Source of the DNA: Hymenobacter edaphi
GTDB lineage: Bacteria > Bacteroidota > Bacteroidia > Cytophagales > Hymenobacteraceae
Direction: 5' to 3'
Length of the DNA stretch: 64,000 nt
Assembly (NCBI RefSeq): GCF_003258365.1
Contig: NZ_QHKM01000001.1
Span: 1,851,880-1,915,879 of the forward strand
Positions 40,274-49,719 of the stretch are shown in pieces; within the stretch, counting starts at the first letter, position 1, and every line of letters begins with the position of its first letter. The notes beneath the pieces are model-generated. The model saw only the letters and a list, made by a program, of their open reading frames with translations, did no database searches and was not told the DNA's origin. The translations under genes and the position numbers were made by a program.

Positions 40274-41836
40274 CTACCCCGGCAGCTTGGCCGTCAGGCG
40301 CTGCAGCTTGGCCGCCCGCCCGATTTCCTGGCCGTCGGCAAACACGCGCAGGCCCGGGCCCTTGCCGTATTTCTGACCGGTCTTGTCCCAGATGATGGTG
40401 AGCGTGCGGCCGTGGTAGCGCAGCTCGTCGAGGCAGAAGTAGTCCCACTGGCCCTCGGGCACCAGCGGCGTCAGCTCCACCACGTTGTCGGCGCGGGGCT
40501 TCAGGCCCACGAGGCCGGTGATGATCAGGTCAGCGAAGCCGGAGTGGTTGTAGTAGCTGCTGCGCGGGTTGTCGCCCTTCAGCCACTCGCCATTCTTCTC
40601 GTCCTGGTACTCGCCGAGGTAGGGCTGGCCGTTCTTGCGGTGCGAGAGGGCGTATTTGCGCAGCTCGTCGTAGTACACCTGTCGGCTCATGCCGTCCTGG
40701 TGCTTGTAGGCGGTGAGCAGGTTAGCCAAGCCTTTCAGCGTCTGGGTGGTGGCGTAGGGCCACACGGCGCCGTCCCACTCGCAGCCGTGGCCCGAGCCGT
40801 GGGTGCGGAAGCCCGGGGCGCGGCGCTCGGCCGTGGTCAGGCCCCAGGGCGCCCGGAAGCCGCCTTCGTCGGTGAGCTGCTCCCACTGCTTGGCGTACTT
40901 GGCCTTGTCGGCGGGCAGCGAGAAGTACCACGGGATGTAGCCCAGCTCCTCGCGCCACTCGCAGAGGCCGCCCTTCTCGTACTGCACCTTGAAAAACGCG
41001 TCCTTGTCGTCCCAGAGCACCCGCTGCACGTCGGCGCGCAGCTGCTTGGCCTTGGCGGCGTACTTGCGCTGCAGCGAGTCGGTGCCAGTCAGCTTGGCCA
41101 TTTCCACCAGGGCCTTGGCGTTGCCGTACATGTAGCTGTTGATGGTGGGGCGCACGTTCTTTTCCTTGCGCCCGCCGCTGATGGATTCCTCCATGGCATC
41201 CTTCACGTCGTACTGCCAGAACATCTGGCTGGGCAGCATCCGCTCCTTTTCCCAGAGCCGGTAGTCGGCATTCAGCGCCGGCAGCAGCTCCTGCACCAGC
41301 GGCTTGTTGGGGCTGACCAAATGGAAGCTCCACACCGCGTCTTGCAGCCAGCTGCTGAAGCCGTGCAGCCGCGGGGCGGTCCGCTTCGAGTCCACGTACA
41401 GCCAGAACTTGGTGTACTGCTCGATGTACTGCGGATTGCGCAGCCAGCGGCCCTCGTAGATGTGGTGGCCCAGGGCGCTGCTGATGGTGTTATGGGTGCC
41501 CGCGTGCTTCATCGGGGTGATGAACTCGGTGAACACGTAGCCATCGGGCGTCTGCTTGAGGTGCTTGCGCATGCACCACCAGCGGTAGTAATAAGTGTGC
41601 TGCAGCGCCGAATCGGGGCACTCAAAGCGGGGCACCTGCTGGCTCAGCCAGTCGGCCGCCTGGGCGTTGGGCACGTGGTTGATGACCGTTTCCTGGTCCA
41701 GCGCGTTGAAGCGGGCCACGTCGGCGCGCAGCGTGGCGTCGGTCAGCACGAAGCTGGCGGGGTTGTTCTGAGCCGGGGCGGCGGTGCTGGTCAGCAGACC
41801 GAGCAGCAGGAAGGTCGTTCGGATGGATATGCTCAT
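40274..41836 (-). CDS. Secreted (alpha/alpha)6-barrel glycoside hydrolase (MGH1/GH63-like)
   Basis: This 520-residue protein has a signal peptide (1-22). The body is helical with Trp/Tyr-rich motifs typical of (alpha/alpha)6 enzymes: WDDKDAFFKVQYE, EELGYIPWYFSLP, GCEWDGAVWPYATTQTLKGLANLL and YNHSGFADLIITGLVGL, close to the mannosylglycerate-hydrolase / GH63-like fold in which WDG and the final Glu/Asp region line the active site. No exact family can be assigned. It sits in the pectin operon and would act in the periplasm on a side-chain sugar. Confidence 0.65.
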   Translation of the reverse strand: MSISIRTTFLLLGLLTSTAAPAQNNPASFVLTDATLRADVARFNALDQETVINHVPNAQAADWLSQQVPRFECPDSALQHTYYYRWWCMRKHLKQTPDGYVFTEFITPMKHAGTHNTISSALGHHIYEGRWLRNPQYIEQYTKFWLYVDSKRTAPRLHGFSSWLQDAVWSFHLVSPNKPLVQELLPALNADYRLWEKERMLPSQMFWQYDVKDAMEESISGGRKEKNVRPTINSYMYGNAKALVEMAKLTGTDSLQRKYAAKAKQLRADVQRVLWDDKDAFFKVQYEKGGLCEWREELGYIPWYFSLPADKAKYAKQWEQLTDEGGFRAPWGLTTAERRAPGFRTHGSGHGCEWDGAVWPYATTQTLKGLANLLTAYKHQDGMSRQVYYDELRKYALSHRKNGQPYLGEYQDEKNGEWLKGDNPRSSYYNHSGFADLIITGLVGLKPRADNVVELTPLVPEGQWDYFCLDELRYHGRTLTIIWDKTGQKYGKGPGLRVFADGQEIGRAAKLQRLTAKLPG

Positions 41837-41957
41837 GCGGGTGGATTCGGATGCAGAAGCGGGCAGACGACGTTAGCCCGCAGAGGACGCGGAAGAAGCG
41901 CAGAAGACGCAGGGGGCAACAACCTGTCACGTGTTACTTGTCACCGGTCACCCAAGA

Positions 41958-44735
41958 TTACTCAAACAGCCAGTCCAGCTCCCCGTCCTTATTGGTCACG
42001 CCCAGGCCGGCGTTGTAGGTACGGATGGGCTCGTCGGCGGGCACGAAGCCCAGCAGCAGGGCCGCGCCCTTGCCCAGGTTGAGCGTGTGGGTGCCGGGCC
42101 TGAAGCTGAAGGTGTGCACGTTCAAGGGCGGCAGGCCGGCCACCGTGGCGGCGTTGCTGATTTTGATGTCGGCCTGCCCGTAGTCGTTGGCCGTGGCGTC
42201 GATTTCCAGGGTCGGCACGGGCAGATAGCGCGGGTTCTTCTGATTGAAGTAGCCCACCAGCAGCTTCACTGGCTGCTTGGTGGTAAAGCGCAGCTCCGTG
42301 CGCTGGCTCCGCATCTGCGCCTGGCTGAGGCGGATGCCTTTCAGCCCCAGCAGCTCCGGCGCCAGGGCCGTCAGCTGGGCGGTGGTATCGGTGAAGACGG
42401 GCTGGCCGGCGCCCACGGTGTAGGTCTGGGCCTTGTTCAGCAGCGTGACGGGTGCCGAAGTCAGGCGGGCGGTTTTCTGGCTGGCGGGCAGCGGGCGCAC
42501 TTGCTTCAGGGAGTCGAGGTTGTGGCGCAGATTGGTCAGCTCCCGCTGGTACACCGGCAGCATTTCCGCCCAGGTTTTGTAGGTACCGTCGACGCCCCGC
42601 ATCGGGATTTTGCGCTGGGCGGTCTGCATGCTGTTGGCGTACAGGTAGGTGTCCTTGGTCAGGGCCACCATCCGTTCCCAGTGCTGCACGCTGCGGGCCA
42701 GCAGGGGCACGGCGGCTTCCAGGTCGGCCACGTTGTGGCTGTACTTGTAGCGCAGCGTCAGCAGGGCGGCGCGCACCTTGTCGGCATAGAAGTTGGCCAG
42801 CGCGTCCTGGCAGTACATGTCGTTTTTGATGCGCTGAAACTCGGCCTGGTTCTGCGTCACGCCCGGCGCGGCCCGCTCGATGGCCGCTACGGCCGCCCGG
42901 CCGTGGGCCACCACTTCGTCGGCCACCCGCGGCGGCGTCTCGCCGATGTGCGGCTGCCCTTTCGCCTCCTTCTCGGCGTAGTCGATAATCATTTCGCCCT
43001 CCGGGGCTTCCGACTCATACAGCAAGGTAAACAGCCCGTAGCGGCGCGGGTTGATGAGCTGGGTCATCAGCATGCCCAGCGTGAGCGTCTGCCGGTTGCC
43101 GTCGGTGATGCCGTAGCGGCGCAGCAGCTTGGGCTCGATTTCGCCGGCCGCCTCGTAGGCGTCCAGGATGTGCCGGCCGGTTTCGGCGGTGCCAAACTGC
43201 CGGCCGATCTGCCGGCCCCAGTACTCGATTTCCTCGGGGCGGGGCCGGTCGGCTTTCCAGGCGTAGCGGGCCCACTGCTTGTACCAGAGCCAGTCCCGGT
43301 CGATTTGCAGCTGCCGGGGCTCCACCTTGTCGGCCGTGTAGGGCCAGTCCCAGTACGAGGCCTGCGGGTAGAGGTGCAGCCCGTTCGAGCCGTAGATGTT
43401 GTGCATGGCCAGCACCGATTTCTGGATGAAATCGGCCGAGGCGTAGCGGAAGGGCTCCAAGTTGGCCAGGATGTGCACGTTCTGGATGTGCACCGAGTTC
43501 ATGCTGCTCAGCTTGCGGTGCAGCTCGGCCCAGCTCCCGCGCGGGGTGTAGGTGGTCAGCGCCTCGCCGTTGAACTTGGCCTCGGTGTACAGGTTCTTGT
43601 ACAGGGGCAGCGCGGCGTTAATCACCCGCGGCGCGTCGGTGTCGTGGGCCCGCAGCACGATGGGCGGCAGCTCGGTCTGCTTCAGGGCCTTGAGCCCATC
43701 CAGCACCCCGGGAATGATGGTTTTAGTCATCCAGTCCACGTCGTCCTGGCCCACGCCTTCCATGGCTTCGCCCAGGGCCAGCATCAAACCCACGTTGGGG
43801 TATTTCTCCACGAAGGCGGCAATGGACTTGCGGGTGTAATCGGCCAGCAGCGGGGTGATGGGCCGGTTGCGGTCCTGGGTTTTGATGCCGTGGTGCTCGG
43901 CGAAGGGCTGGGAGACGATGATGTTGTAGAACATCTGAATCACCCAGATGCCGCGCTTGTCGGCCTCCTCGGTGAGGAAGCGGAACATTTCCTCGTTTTT
44001 CTTAAAGGTCGCGTCATCGACCTCCACCGCGTAGGGGTAGTCCTTGAGCCGCACCAGGGAGGCAAACGGGTGCCCGTTCCAGAGGTAGAGCGAGTTCATG
44101 CGGTTGTCGACCAGCATGTCCAGGTACTTCACCCACAGCTGCTTGTCGTAAAACCACGGAAACGACTCGGGCGTGTAGGGGTACTCGTACACCTGCCGGC
44201 CCGGCAGGTAGGTGGGCTTCTGCACCCCGATGCAGGCCCCGCGCATCACCATCTCGGGCTGGTCGGTGAGCCGCAGGTTGCGCACGTAGCCCTCCTTGGC
44301 CTCCTGCACCCGCTCGGCCAGCTCCAGGCAGCCGTAGAGGGCTCCCGAGTTGTCGGTGCCGCTGATGACGATGGTATTGTTGTCGCCGCTGGTAATGGCA
44401 AAGCCCTCCTTGCCGGGCATCTTATCGGCCTGGGCGTGGAAGGCGGTGGCGGCTTGCTGTAGCAGCCCATCGGCGGCGCGGCCGACGACAATCAGGTCTT
44501 TCTTGCCGCTGAGCTGGGCCTGCTCGGTGATGGTAGTCGGGGCGCCGGACTGCCGCAGGGCCACGGCCAGCCGCTCGGCGCCGTAGCGCAGGCGCGGGTG
44601 GGCGCCCTGGGGCAGCACGATGGTGCGGGCCACGGGCTTGGCCGCCGGCGAACCGGCGAAGGCCAGACCGGCCAGCAGCAGGCAGGCAAGCAGAAAACAA
44701 CCGGCGGTGCAAGATTTCCAGAAACTCCGGGGCAT
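41958..44735 (-). CDS. Secreted alpha-glucuronidase-like (GH67/GH115-like) glycoside hydrolase
   Basis: The start at 44735 (MPRSFWKSCTAGCFLLAC) is chosen over 44882 because it opens a signal peptide; the longer frame begins with a low-complexity Pro/Ala stretch. The protein has 925 residues: an N-terminal alpha/beta domain of the GH67/GH20/GH84 type (ERLAVALRQSG, KDLIVVGRA, GALYGCLELAERV), a TIM-barrel-like centre (MLVDNRMNSLYLWNGHPF, LMLALGEAMEGVGQDDVDW, LHLYPQASYWDWPYT), a helical segment and a C-terminal beta-sandwich (LLVGYFNQKNPRYLPVP). The candidate catalytic Glu is in LGEAMEG. The role is probably removal of uronic acid from pectin side chains; family assignment is tentative. It is the most upstream gene of the minus-strand operon. 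Confidence 0.6.
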   Translation of the reverse strand: MPRSFWKSCTAGCFLLACLLLAGLAFAGSPAAKPVARTIVLPQGAHPRLRYGAERLAVALRQSGAPTTITEQAQLSGKKDLIVVGRAADGLLQQAATAFHAQADKMPGKEGFAITSGDNNTIVISGTDNSGALYGCLELAERVQEAKEGYVRNLRLTDQPEMVMRGACIGVQKPTYLPGRQVYEYPYTPESFPWFYDKQLWVKYLDMLVDNRMNSLYLWNGHPFASLVRLKDYPYAVEVDDATFKKNEEMFRFLTEEADKRGIWVIQMFYNIIVSQPFAEHHGIKTQDRNRPITPLLADYTRKSIAAFVEKYPNVGLMLALGEAMEGVGQDDVDWMTKTIIPGVLDGLKALKQTELPPIVLRAHDTDAPRVINAALPLYKNLYTEAKFNGEALTTYTPRGSWAELHRKLSSMNSVHIQNVHILANLEPFRYASADFIQKSVLAMHNIYGSNGLHLYPQASYWDWPYTADKVEPRQLQIDRDWLWYKQWARYAWKADRPRPEEIEYWGRQIGRQFGTAETGRHILDAYEAAGEIEPKLLRRYGITDGNRQTLTLGMLMTQLINPRRYGLFTLLYESEAPEGEMIIDYAEKEAKGQPHIGETPPRVADEVVAHGRAAVAAIERAAPGVTQNQAEFQRIKNDMYCQDALANFYADKVRAALLTLRYKYSHNVADLEAAVPLLARSVQHWERMVALTKDTYLYANSMQTAQRKIPMRGVDGTYKTWAEMLPVYQRELTNLRHNLDSLKQVRPLPASQKTARLTSAPVTLLNKAQTYTVGAGQPVFTDTTAQLTALAPELLGLKGIRLSQAQMRSQRTELRFTTKQPVKLLVGYFNQKNPRYLPVPTLEIDATANDYGQADIKISNAATVAGLPPLNVHTFSFRPGTHTLNLGKGAALLLGFVPADEPIRTYNAGLGVTNKDGELDWLFE

Positions 44736-45494
44736 TGGGCGGCGCGGGGTAGTGGTCGGCGCGGCCGGGCTAGTCGGGCGCGGGGCCGCAGGTCCCAGGC
44801 GGGCCGACAATCGGGTGGCAGGATTGCGGGCGGGGCTTGCTTCGGGCGGTGGCGGCCGAGGGGGCGGCGCGATGATTCCCACTCTTGCGCGCCGCCCCTA
44901 CCAGCTCAGGGCGCGTGCCCAAAGCCTGGCCGAATTTCACCGCTTCTTGGTCGAAGGGAGTAATTCAAAAGTACAGCCGCCGTGGGCGGGGCATGTATAC
45001 GCCGTTCTCCAATCCTTATATGATCTTGTCACAAGCCCGCATCCGCGCTTCGGGGCGCGGCACTGGGGCCTGTTTCGCTCCGGTGGCCGCGCCTTCAACC
45101 TTTCCCCCGCCATCAAGCCCCGGCCTGAATTTGCCGCTTTACCGCGCCGACAGCGCGGTTTCGGCTCATTCAGCGGGCTTTTGCCTTGTCCGGTATCGAA
45201 GCTTGGCCCTCACTCCCACCCTGCTGCGCCCCGGCAGCGGCGCGGCGGGCATCTCCGAATCAGCAACTTCAGGCCGCTCACACAATCGATAATCCACGGA
45301 AACCGGGGGCCGGCCCGCTGGCCGGCGTGCTTGCTAACATTGATGAATCGAAGGCCGGCCGCGTCGCGGCAAAGCGAGTGGCAGCTGGCCGGCGCCGACC
45401 GTATATCTTAGGACGGCGCCCCGCCCCTGGCGTACCACCTGTGCAGGCAGCACCCGGCCGGCAGTGTTCTGGTTTCACCGTCTTCCCCCCGCCC
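44736..45494. other. Divergent intergenic region without a recognised gene
   Basis: About 760 bp separate the glucuronidase-like gene (minus) and the ATPase gene (plus). Open frames here are short, proline/alanine/arginine-rich and unconvincing. I see no clear TAnnTTTG element, tRNA or repeat. It must carry the promoters of both genes. Confidence 0.4.
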
Positions 45495-48185
45495 ATGTCC
45501 GTTGCCTCGTCCATCGCCGATACGCTGCAGGAACTGGCCGTTGATCCGGCCACCGGCCTCACCACGGCCGAAGCCCAGGCGCGACTGGCCCGCTACGGCC
45601 CGAATCAGCTGCGGGGCCGCCAGCCCAAAACCGTGCTGCAGCTGCTGCTGGCCCAGCTGAACGACGCGCTGATCTACGTGCTGTTCGGGGCCGTCGTCAT
45701 CACGGCCTTTTTGGGCGAGTACGTCGACGCCGTTATCATCCTGGTGGTCATCTTCGTCAACGCCGGGCTGGGCGTGGTGCAGGAAGTGAAGGCCGGCAAC
45801 GCCCTCGAAGCGCTGCGCCAGCTGGCCACGCCCCGGGCCCTGGTGCGCCGCGACGGGCAGGTGCGCGAAATCGACTCGGCCGCCGTGGTGCCCGGCGACG
45901 TGCTGGTGCTCGACGCCGGCCGTTTCGTGGCGGCCGACGTGCGCCTGCTGGAATCGGCCAACCTGCAGATCGAGGAATCGGCGCTGACCGGCGAATCGGT
46001 GCCGGCCACCAAGGACGCGCGGGCGGTGCTGCCCGCCGCCGACACGCCCCTGGGTGACCGGTGCAACGCCGCCTTTATGTCGACGCTGGTATCCTACGGG
46101 CGGGGCACGGGCGTGGTCACGGCCACCGGCATGCGCACCGAAGTGGGCAAGATTGCCACCATCCTCGACGAGGAAGAAGCCAGCCAGACCCCGCTGGAGC
46201 GGCGCCTGCACCAGCTCGGCAAAACCCTGGGCCAGGTGGCCGTGGGCATCTGCGTGCTGATGTTCGGCATTGGCTATCTGCAGGGCCGCGACCTGCTCGA
46301 TATGTTCCTGACGGCCGTGTCGCTGGCGGTGGCCTCCATCCCGGAGGGGCTGGCGGCCATCGTGGCGGTGGTCCTCTCCCTCGGCGTCACGGCCATGTCG
46401 AAGCGCCACGCCATCATCCGGCGGCTGCCGGCCGTCGAAACCCTGGGCTCGGTGAACGTGGTGTGCTCCGACAAAACCGGCACGCTCACCCAGAACCGCA
46501 TGACCGTGACGCGCTGCTTTCTGCCGGACGCCGCCGCCGACCTGGCCGTGGGCGAGGGCCAGGCCCCGGAGCTGCCCGCGCAAGCCGACCTGCTGGCCCA
46601 GGCCCTGATCCTGTGCTCCGACGCCACCTACGCCGACGGCCAGGGCACCGGCGACCCCACCGAAATTGCCCTGCTCGTGTTCGGCGACCAGCTCGGCCTC
46701 GACCGCCGGCAGCTCACCGAGCGCAACCCGCGCGTAGGTGAGCGGGCCTTCGAGTCGGACCGCAAGCTGATGTCGACGCTCACCGACGAGGCCGGGCAGC
46801 TGCGCGTATTCACCAAGGGCGCCATCGATAGCCTGCTGCCGCGCTGCACCCACGTGCGCGAAAACGGCCGGGATGTGCCCCTGACCGACGCCCACCGCAC
46901 CGCGGTGCAGCGGGCCACCGAGCGGATGGCGGACCAGGCCCTGCGCACCCTGGCCGCCGCCTACCGGCCCGTCGACCACCCGGTGCCGCCCGCGGAGATG
47001 GAGCAGAACCTGGTGCTGCTGGGCCTGGTGGGCATGATGGACCCGCCGCGCGCCGAAGTGCGCGACGCCATCCGGCAGGCCGCCGGCGCGGGCATTACCA
47101 CCGTGATGATTACCGGCGACCATCGGCACACGGCCTTCGCCATTGCCCGCGACCTGGGCATTGCCCACGACCCGGGGCAGGCCGTGACGGGCGAGGACGT
47201 GAGCCGCTACCCCGACGAGGAGCTGCACCGGCGCATTGCCGATTACCGGGTGTTTGCGCGCGTGTCGCCCGAGCACAAGGTGCGCATCGTGCGGGCCTTC
47301 CGGGCGCGGGGCAACGTGGTGTCGATGACCGGCGACGGGGTAAACGACGCGCCCTCGCTCAGCGCGGCCGACATCGGCGTGGCCATGGGCCTGAGCGGCA
47401 CCGACGTGGCCCGCAACGCGGCCGACATGATTTTGACCGACGACAACTTCGCCACCATCATTTCGGCCATCGAGCAGGGGCGCAACATCTACAACAACAT
47501 CAAGAAGGCGGTCATTTTCCTGCTGGCCAGCAACGCGGGCGAGGTCGTAGCCATGATTGCCAGCATTCTGGCGGGGATGCCCGCGCCCCTGCTGCCCACC
47601 CAGCTGCTGTGGATCAACCTGCTCACCGACACGCTGCCGGCCATTGCCCTGGGCATGGACCCCGGCGACCCGGACGTGATGCAGGAGCGGCCGCGCCAGC
47701 CCCGGGAAAGCTTTTTTGCCCACGGCGCGGGCTGGCGCGTGGCCACGGGCGGGCTGCTCATCGGGCTGCTCACGCTGTTTGCCTTCTGGTTCGGCTTCTA
47801 CGAGCACGGCTACAGCCCCTTCGCCGCGGCCGTGCCCACCGCCGTGACGCTTTACGCCCGCACCATGGCCTTTATGACCATCGTGGCCTGCCAGCTGCTC
47901 TTCGCCCTCACGTTCCGCCACCCGCACAAGTCCATCTTCCAGACCGGGCTGCTGACCAACCGGTACCTGGCGGGCGCGGTGGTGCTGGGGCTGGGGCTGC
48001 AGCTGCTGGCCCTGTACGTGCCGCTGCTGCAGCGCGCCTTCAAGCTGCGGCCGCTGGACGGCCCCGGCTGGCTGACGGTCATCGGCCTGGGCCTGATTCC
48101 GGTGCTCTTCAGCGAAATCGGCAAGCTGGTGCTGCGCCGCCGGAGCGCCCTTGCCGCGCCCGGCGCCGCGGCGCGGCCGCTGTAA
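45495..48185 (+). CDS. P2-type cation-translocating ATPase (calcium-type)
   Basis: The start at 45495 (MSVASSIADTLQELAVD) matches the cation-ATPase N-terminal domain; the longer frame adds 103 low-complexity residues. The 896-residue protein shows TGES (165-168, actuator), the P2 signature PEGLAAIVAVVLSLG in helix M4, the phosphorylation site CSDKTGTLTQNRM (Asp326), the nucleotide-binding region with KGAID, and the P-domain motifs MITGDHRHTA and MTGDGVNDAPSL. About ten membrane segments are present. The M4 PEGL motif puts it close to SERCA/PMR1-type calcium pumps. No relation to pectin use is visible. Confidence 0.93.
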   Translation: MSVASSIADTLQELAVDPATGLTTAEAQARLARYGPNQLRGRQPKTVLQLLLAQLNDALIYVLFGAVVITAFLGEYVDAVIILVVIFVNAGLGVVQEVKAGNALEALRQLATPRALVRRDGQVREIDSAAVVPGDVLVLDAGRFVAADVRLLESANLQIEESALTGESVPATKDARAVLPAADTPLGDRCNAAFMSTLVSYGRGTGVVTATGMRTEVGKIATILDEEEASQTPLERRLHQLGKTLGQVAVGICVLMFGIGYLQGRDLLDMFLTAVSLAVASIPEGLAAIVAVVLSLGVTAMSKRHAIIRRLPAVETLGSVNVVCSDKTGTLTQNRMTVTRCFLPDAAADLAVGEGQAPELPAQADLLAQALILCSDATYADGQGTGDPTEIALLVFGDQLGLDRRQLTERNPRVGERAFESDRKLMSTLTDEAGQLRVFTKGAIDSLLPRCTHVRENGRDVPLTDAHRTAVQRATERMADQALRTLAAAYRPVDHPVPPAEMEQNLVLLGLVGMMDPPRAEVRDAIRQAAGAGITTVMITGDHRHTAFAIARDLGIAHDPGQAVTGEDVSRYPDEELHRRIADYRVFARVSPEHKVRIVRAFRARGNVVSMTGDGVNDAPSLSAADIGVAMGLSGTDVARNAADMILTDDNFATIISAIEQGRNIYNNIKKAVIFLLASNAGEVVAMIASILAGMPAPLLPTQLLWINLLTDTLPAIALGMDPGDPDVMQERPRQPRESFFAHGAGWRVATGGLLIGLLTLFAFWFGFYEHGYSPFAAAVPTAVTLYARTMAFMTIVACQLLFALTFRHPHKSIFQTGLLTNRYLAGAVVLGLGLQLLALYVPLLQRAFKLRPLDGPGWLTVIGLGLIPVLFSEIGKLVLRRRSALAAPGAAARPL

Positions 48186-48190
48186 GGGCG

Positions 48191-48228
48191 CGCAATAGCG
48201 CCCGGCGGGGCCGCCGGGCGCTATTGCG
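48191..48228 (+). terminator. Perfect 18-bp hairpin after the ATPase gene
   Basis: cgcaatagcgcccggcgg and its exact inversion with a 2-nt loop start 6 bp after the ATPase stop. No T-tract follows, so termination may depend on the stem alone or on Rho. From here to 48478 I see no gene. Confidence 0.6.
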
Positions 48229-48478
48229 TGCGCGCCGCCGAAGCGCCACACCCTTGGCCGCGGCACCGGGGCGGGCTGTTTACTCCCGAACGCCCGCGCG
48301 CCCGGCCCAGCCGGGGACCGGGGCACGCGGGCCTTCCTCCGTACTAGCCCGTAGGCCAAAATGCCGCTGGCTACGGATTGTGAGCGGGGCAGGATAAAAT
48401 CAATTTTACCGCAGAAAAAACCTACTATATCAGCAAAGCACCATGCCCCGAAAAAACGGGCCGTGGTGCTTCTGCGCA

Positions 48479-48697
48479 ATGGTTCTGCTCATGCGGTACT
48501 TCCCGACAGGCGCCCTACTGGCGGCGCTACTCTTCGCCACGCCGGCCCCGGCCCAGACGCCCGGTTCCGGCGGGCCCGAGCCCGGCGCCCCCGAGCCCAC
48601 CGCCGTGCCCCTCGACGGCGGGGCCGCCCTGCTGCTGGCCGGCGGGGCCGCCTACGCCCTGCGCCAGCTGCGCCGCCCGCGTCGCCGCCGGGCCTGA
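48479..48697 (+). CDS. Small PID-CTERM-like sorting-signal protein
   Basis: The start at 48479 or 48491 (an in-frame Met at 48443 is also possible). The product of about 70 residues has a signal peptide ending PAPAQ, then a Pro/Gly/Glu linker, then PTAVPLDGGAALLLAGG followed by AYALRQLRRPRRRR. This is the layout of PID-CTERM tails in Bacteroidota: P-(I/V/L)-D-GG, a short hydrophobic helix, then a basic end, thought to be cut by an exosortase-like enzyme. The mature part is only about 25 residues. It stands directly before two secreted proteins, so a surface or matrix role is possible. Confidence 0.65.
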   Translation: MVLLMRYFPTGALLAALLFATPAPAQTPGSGGPEPGAPEPTAVPLDGGAALLLAGGAAYALRQLRRPRRRRA

Positions 48698-48735
48698 TTG
48701 CCTTTCCCGCGCCACCACACACTCTCCGTTTTCCT

Positions 48736-49713
48736 ATGAAAAAGCTGTACGCTTCCCTGTTGACCTGCCTGCTGCTGACGGCCGCCACGCTGTCGACCGA
48801 GGCCCAAACCATCCGCCGCGTCAACAACTCCGGCATCACCGGCACCAACATCTACAGCACCGCCCAGGCGGCCCACGACGCGGCCACGGCCGGCGACGTG
48901 ATTCAGCTGGAGCCCTCGGGCACCAGCTACGGGCAGCTGAACTTCACCAAGAACGTGACGGTGGTGGGCCCGGGCTACTTCCTGGGCCTGAACGCCGGCC
49001 TGCAGGCCAACCCGGCCACGGCCATCCTCGACAACGTGTACTTCAGCGCGGGCAGCAGCGGCGCCTCGCTCTCGGGCGTGACAATCAACAGCTACCTCTA
49101 CATCGGGGCCAGCAACGTGACGGTGCAGCGCAACTACCTGCCGGGCGGCTACATCTACACCGGCTACGCGGCCAGCACCAGCAACATCAACATCCGCCAG
49201 AACTACACCTACGGGCTGTACACCTACAGCGCCGGGGCCAACAACGTGCTGGTGACCAATAACATCATTTCCAGCGGCGGCGTCTCGCTGAACGCGGCCA
49301 CCAACGGGGAGTTTGTCAACAACGTGGTGCTGAGCAACACCAACATCGACAACTTCAACGTGCGCAACAACTACTTCGCCGGCGCCTTCCAGCCCAACAA
49401 CAACATCTATTCCTACAACCTCAGCGCGCAGGCGGGCTTCTCGACGGCCAACAACAACCAGAACAACGTGCCGCAGACCTCGGTGTTTGCCCTCGCGCCC
49501 GGCAGCACGCAGTTCGATGCCTGGTACCTGCTGAAAGCCGGCACCAACCCGGCCCGCGGCACCGGCTCGGGTGGCACCGACATCGGCGCTTTCGGCGGCA
49601 ACACGCCCTACAAGCTGTCGGGCATCCCGGCCATTCCGACGATTTACCAGTTCAACCAGACGCTGAGCGGCAACACGCTGAACGTGAACCTGAGCACCCG
49701 CTCGAACAACTAA
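48736..49713 (+). CDS. Secreted right-handed beta-helix protein
   Basis: The start at 48736 gives a signal peptide (MKKLYASLLTCLLLTAATLSTEAQ) and 325 residues. The body consists of short Asn-rich coils typical of a parallel beta-helix: GDVIQLEPSGTSYGQ, NVTVVGPGYFLGLN, NVTVQRNYLPGG, NINIRQNYTYG, NVLVTNNIISSGG, FVNNVVLSN. It ends with a Ser/Asn tail and lacks the T9SS sorting motif. It is 6 bp upstream of the giant surface protein gene, so the two are probably one operon. Function unknown; it may bind polysaccharide or act in assembly of the giant protein. Confidence 0.75.
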   Translation: MKKLYASLLTCLLLTAATLSTEAQTIRRVNNSGITGTNIYSTAQAAHDAATAGDVIQLEPSGTSYGQLNFTKNVTVVGPGYFLGLNAGLQANPATAILDNVYFSAGSSGASLSGVTINSYLYIGASNVTVQRNYLPGGYIYTGYAASTSNINIRQNYTYGLYTYSAGANNVLVTNNIISSGGVSLNAATNGEFVNNVVLSNTNIDNFNVRNNYFAGAFQPNNNIYSYNLSAQAGFSTANNNQNNVPQTSVFALAPGSTQFDAWYLLKAGTNPARGTGSGGTDIGAFGGNTPYKLSGIPAIPTIYQFNQTLSGNTLNVNLSTRSNN

Positions 49714-49719
49714 CCGGCC

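Noticed and set aside
44736..44882. N-terminal extension of the glucuronidase-like protein from Met at 44882
   Set aside because: The added 49 residues are Pro/Ala/Arg-rich and would put the signal peptide inside the protein; the Met at 44735 gives a normal start.
45186..45494. N-terminal extension of the ATPase
   Set aside because: 103 extra residues of low complexity before a normal cation-ATPase N-terminus; start at 45495 fits the family.
45408..48479. A 1023-codon minus-strand frame opposite the ATPase
   Set aside because: His/Gly/Arg/Gln-rich antisense frame without signal or domain; the plus-strand ATPase is unmistakable.
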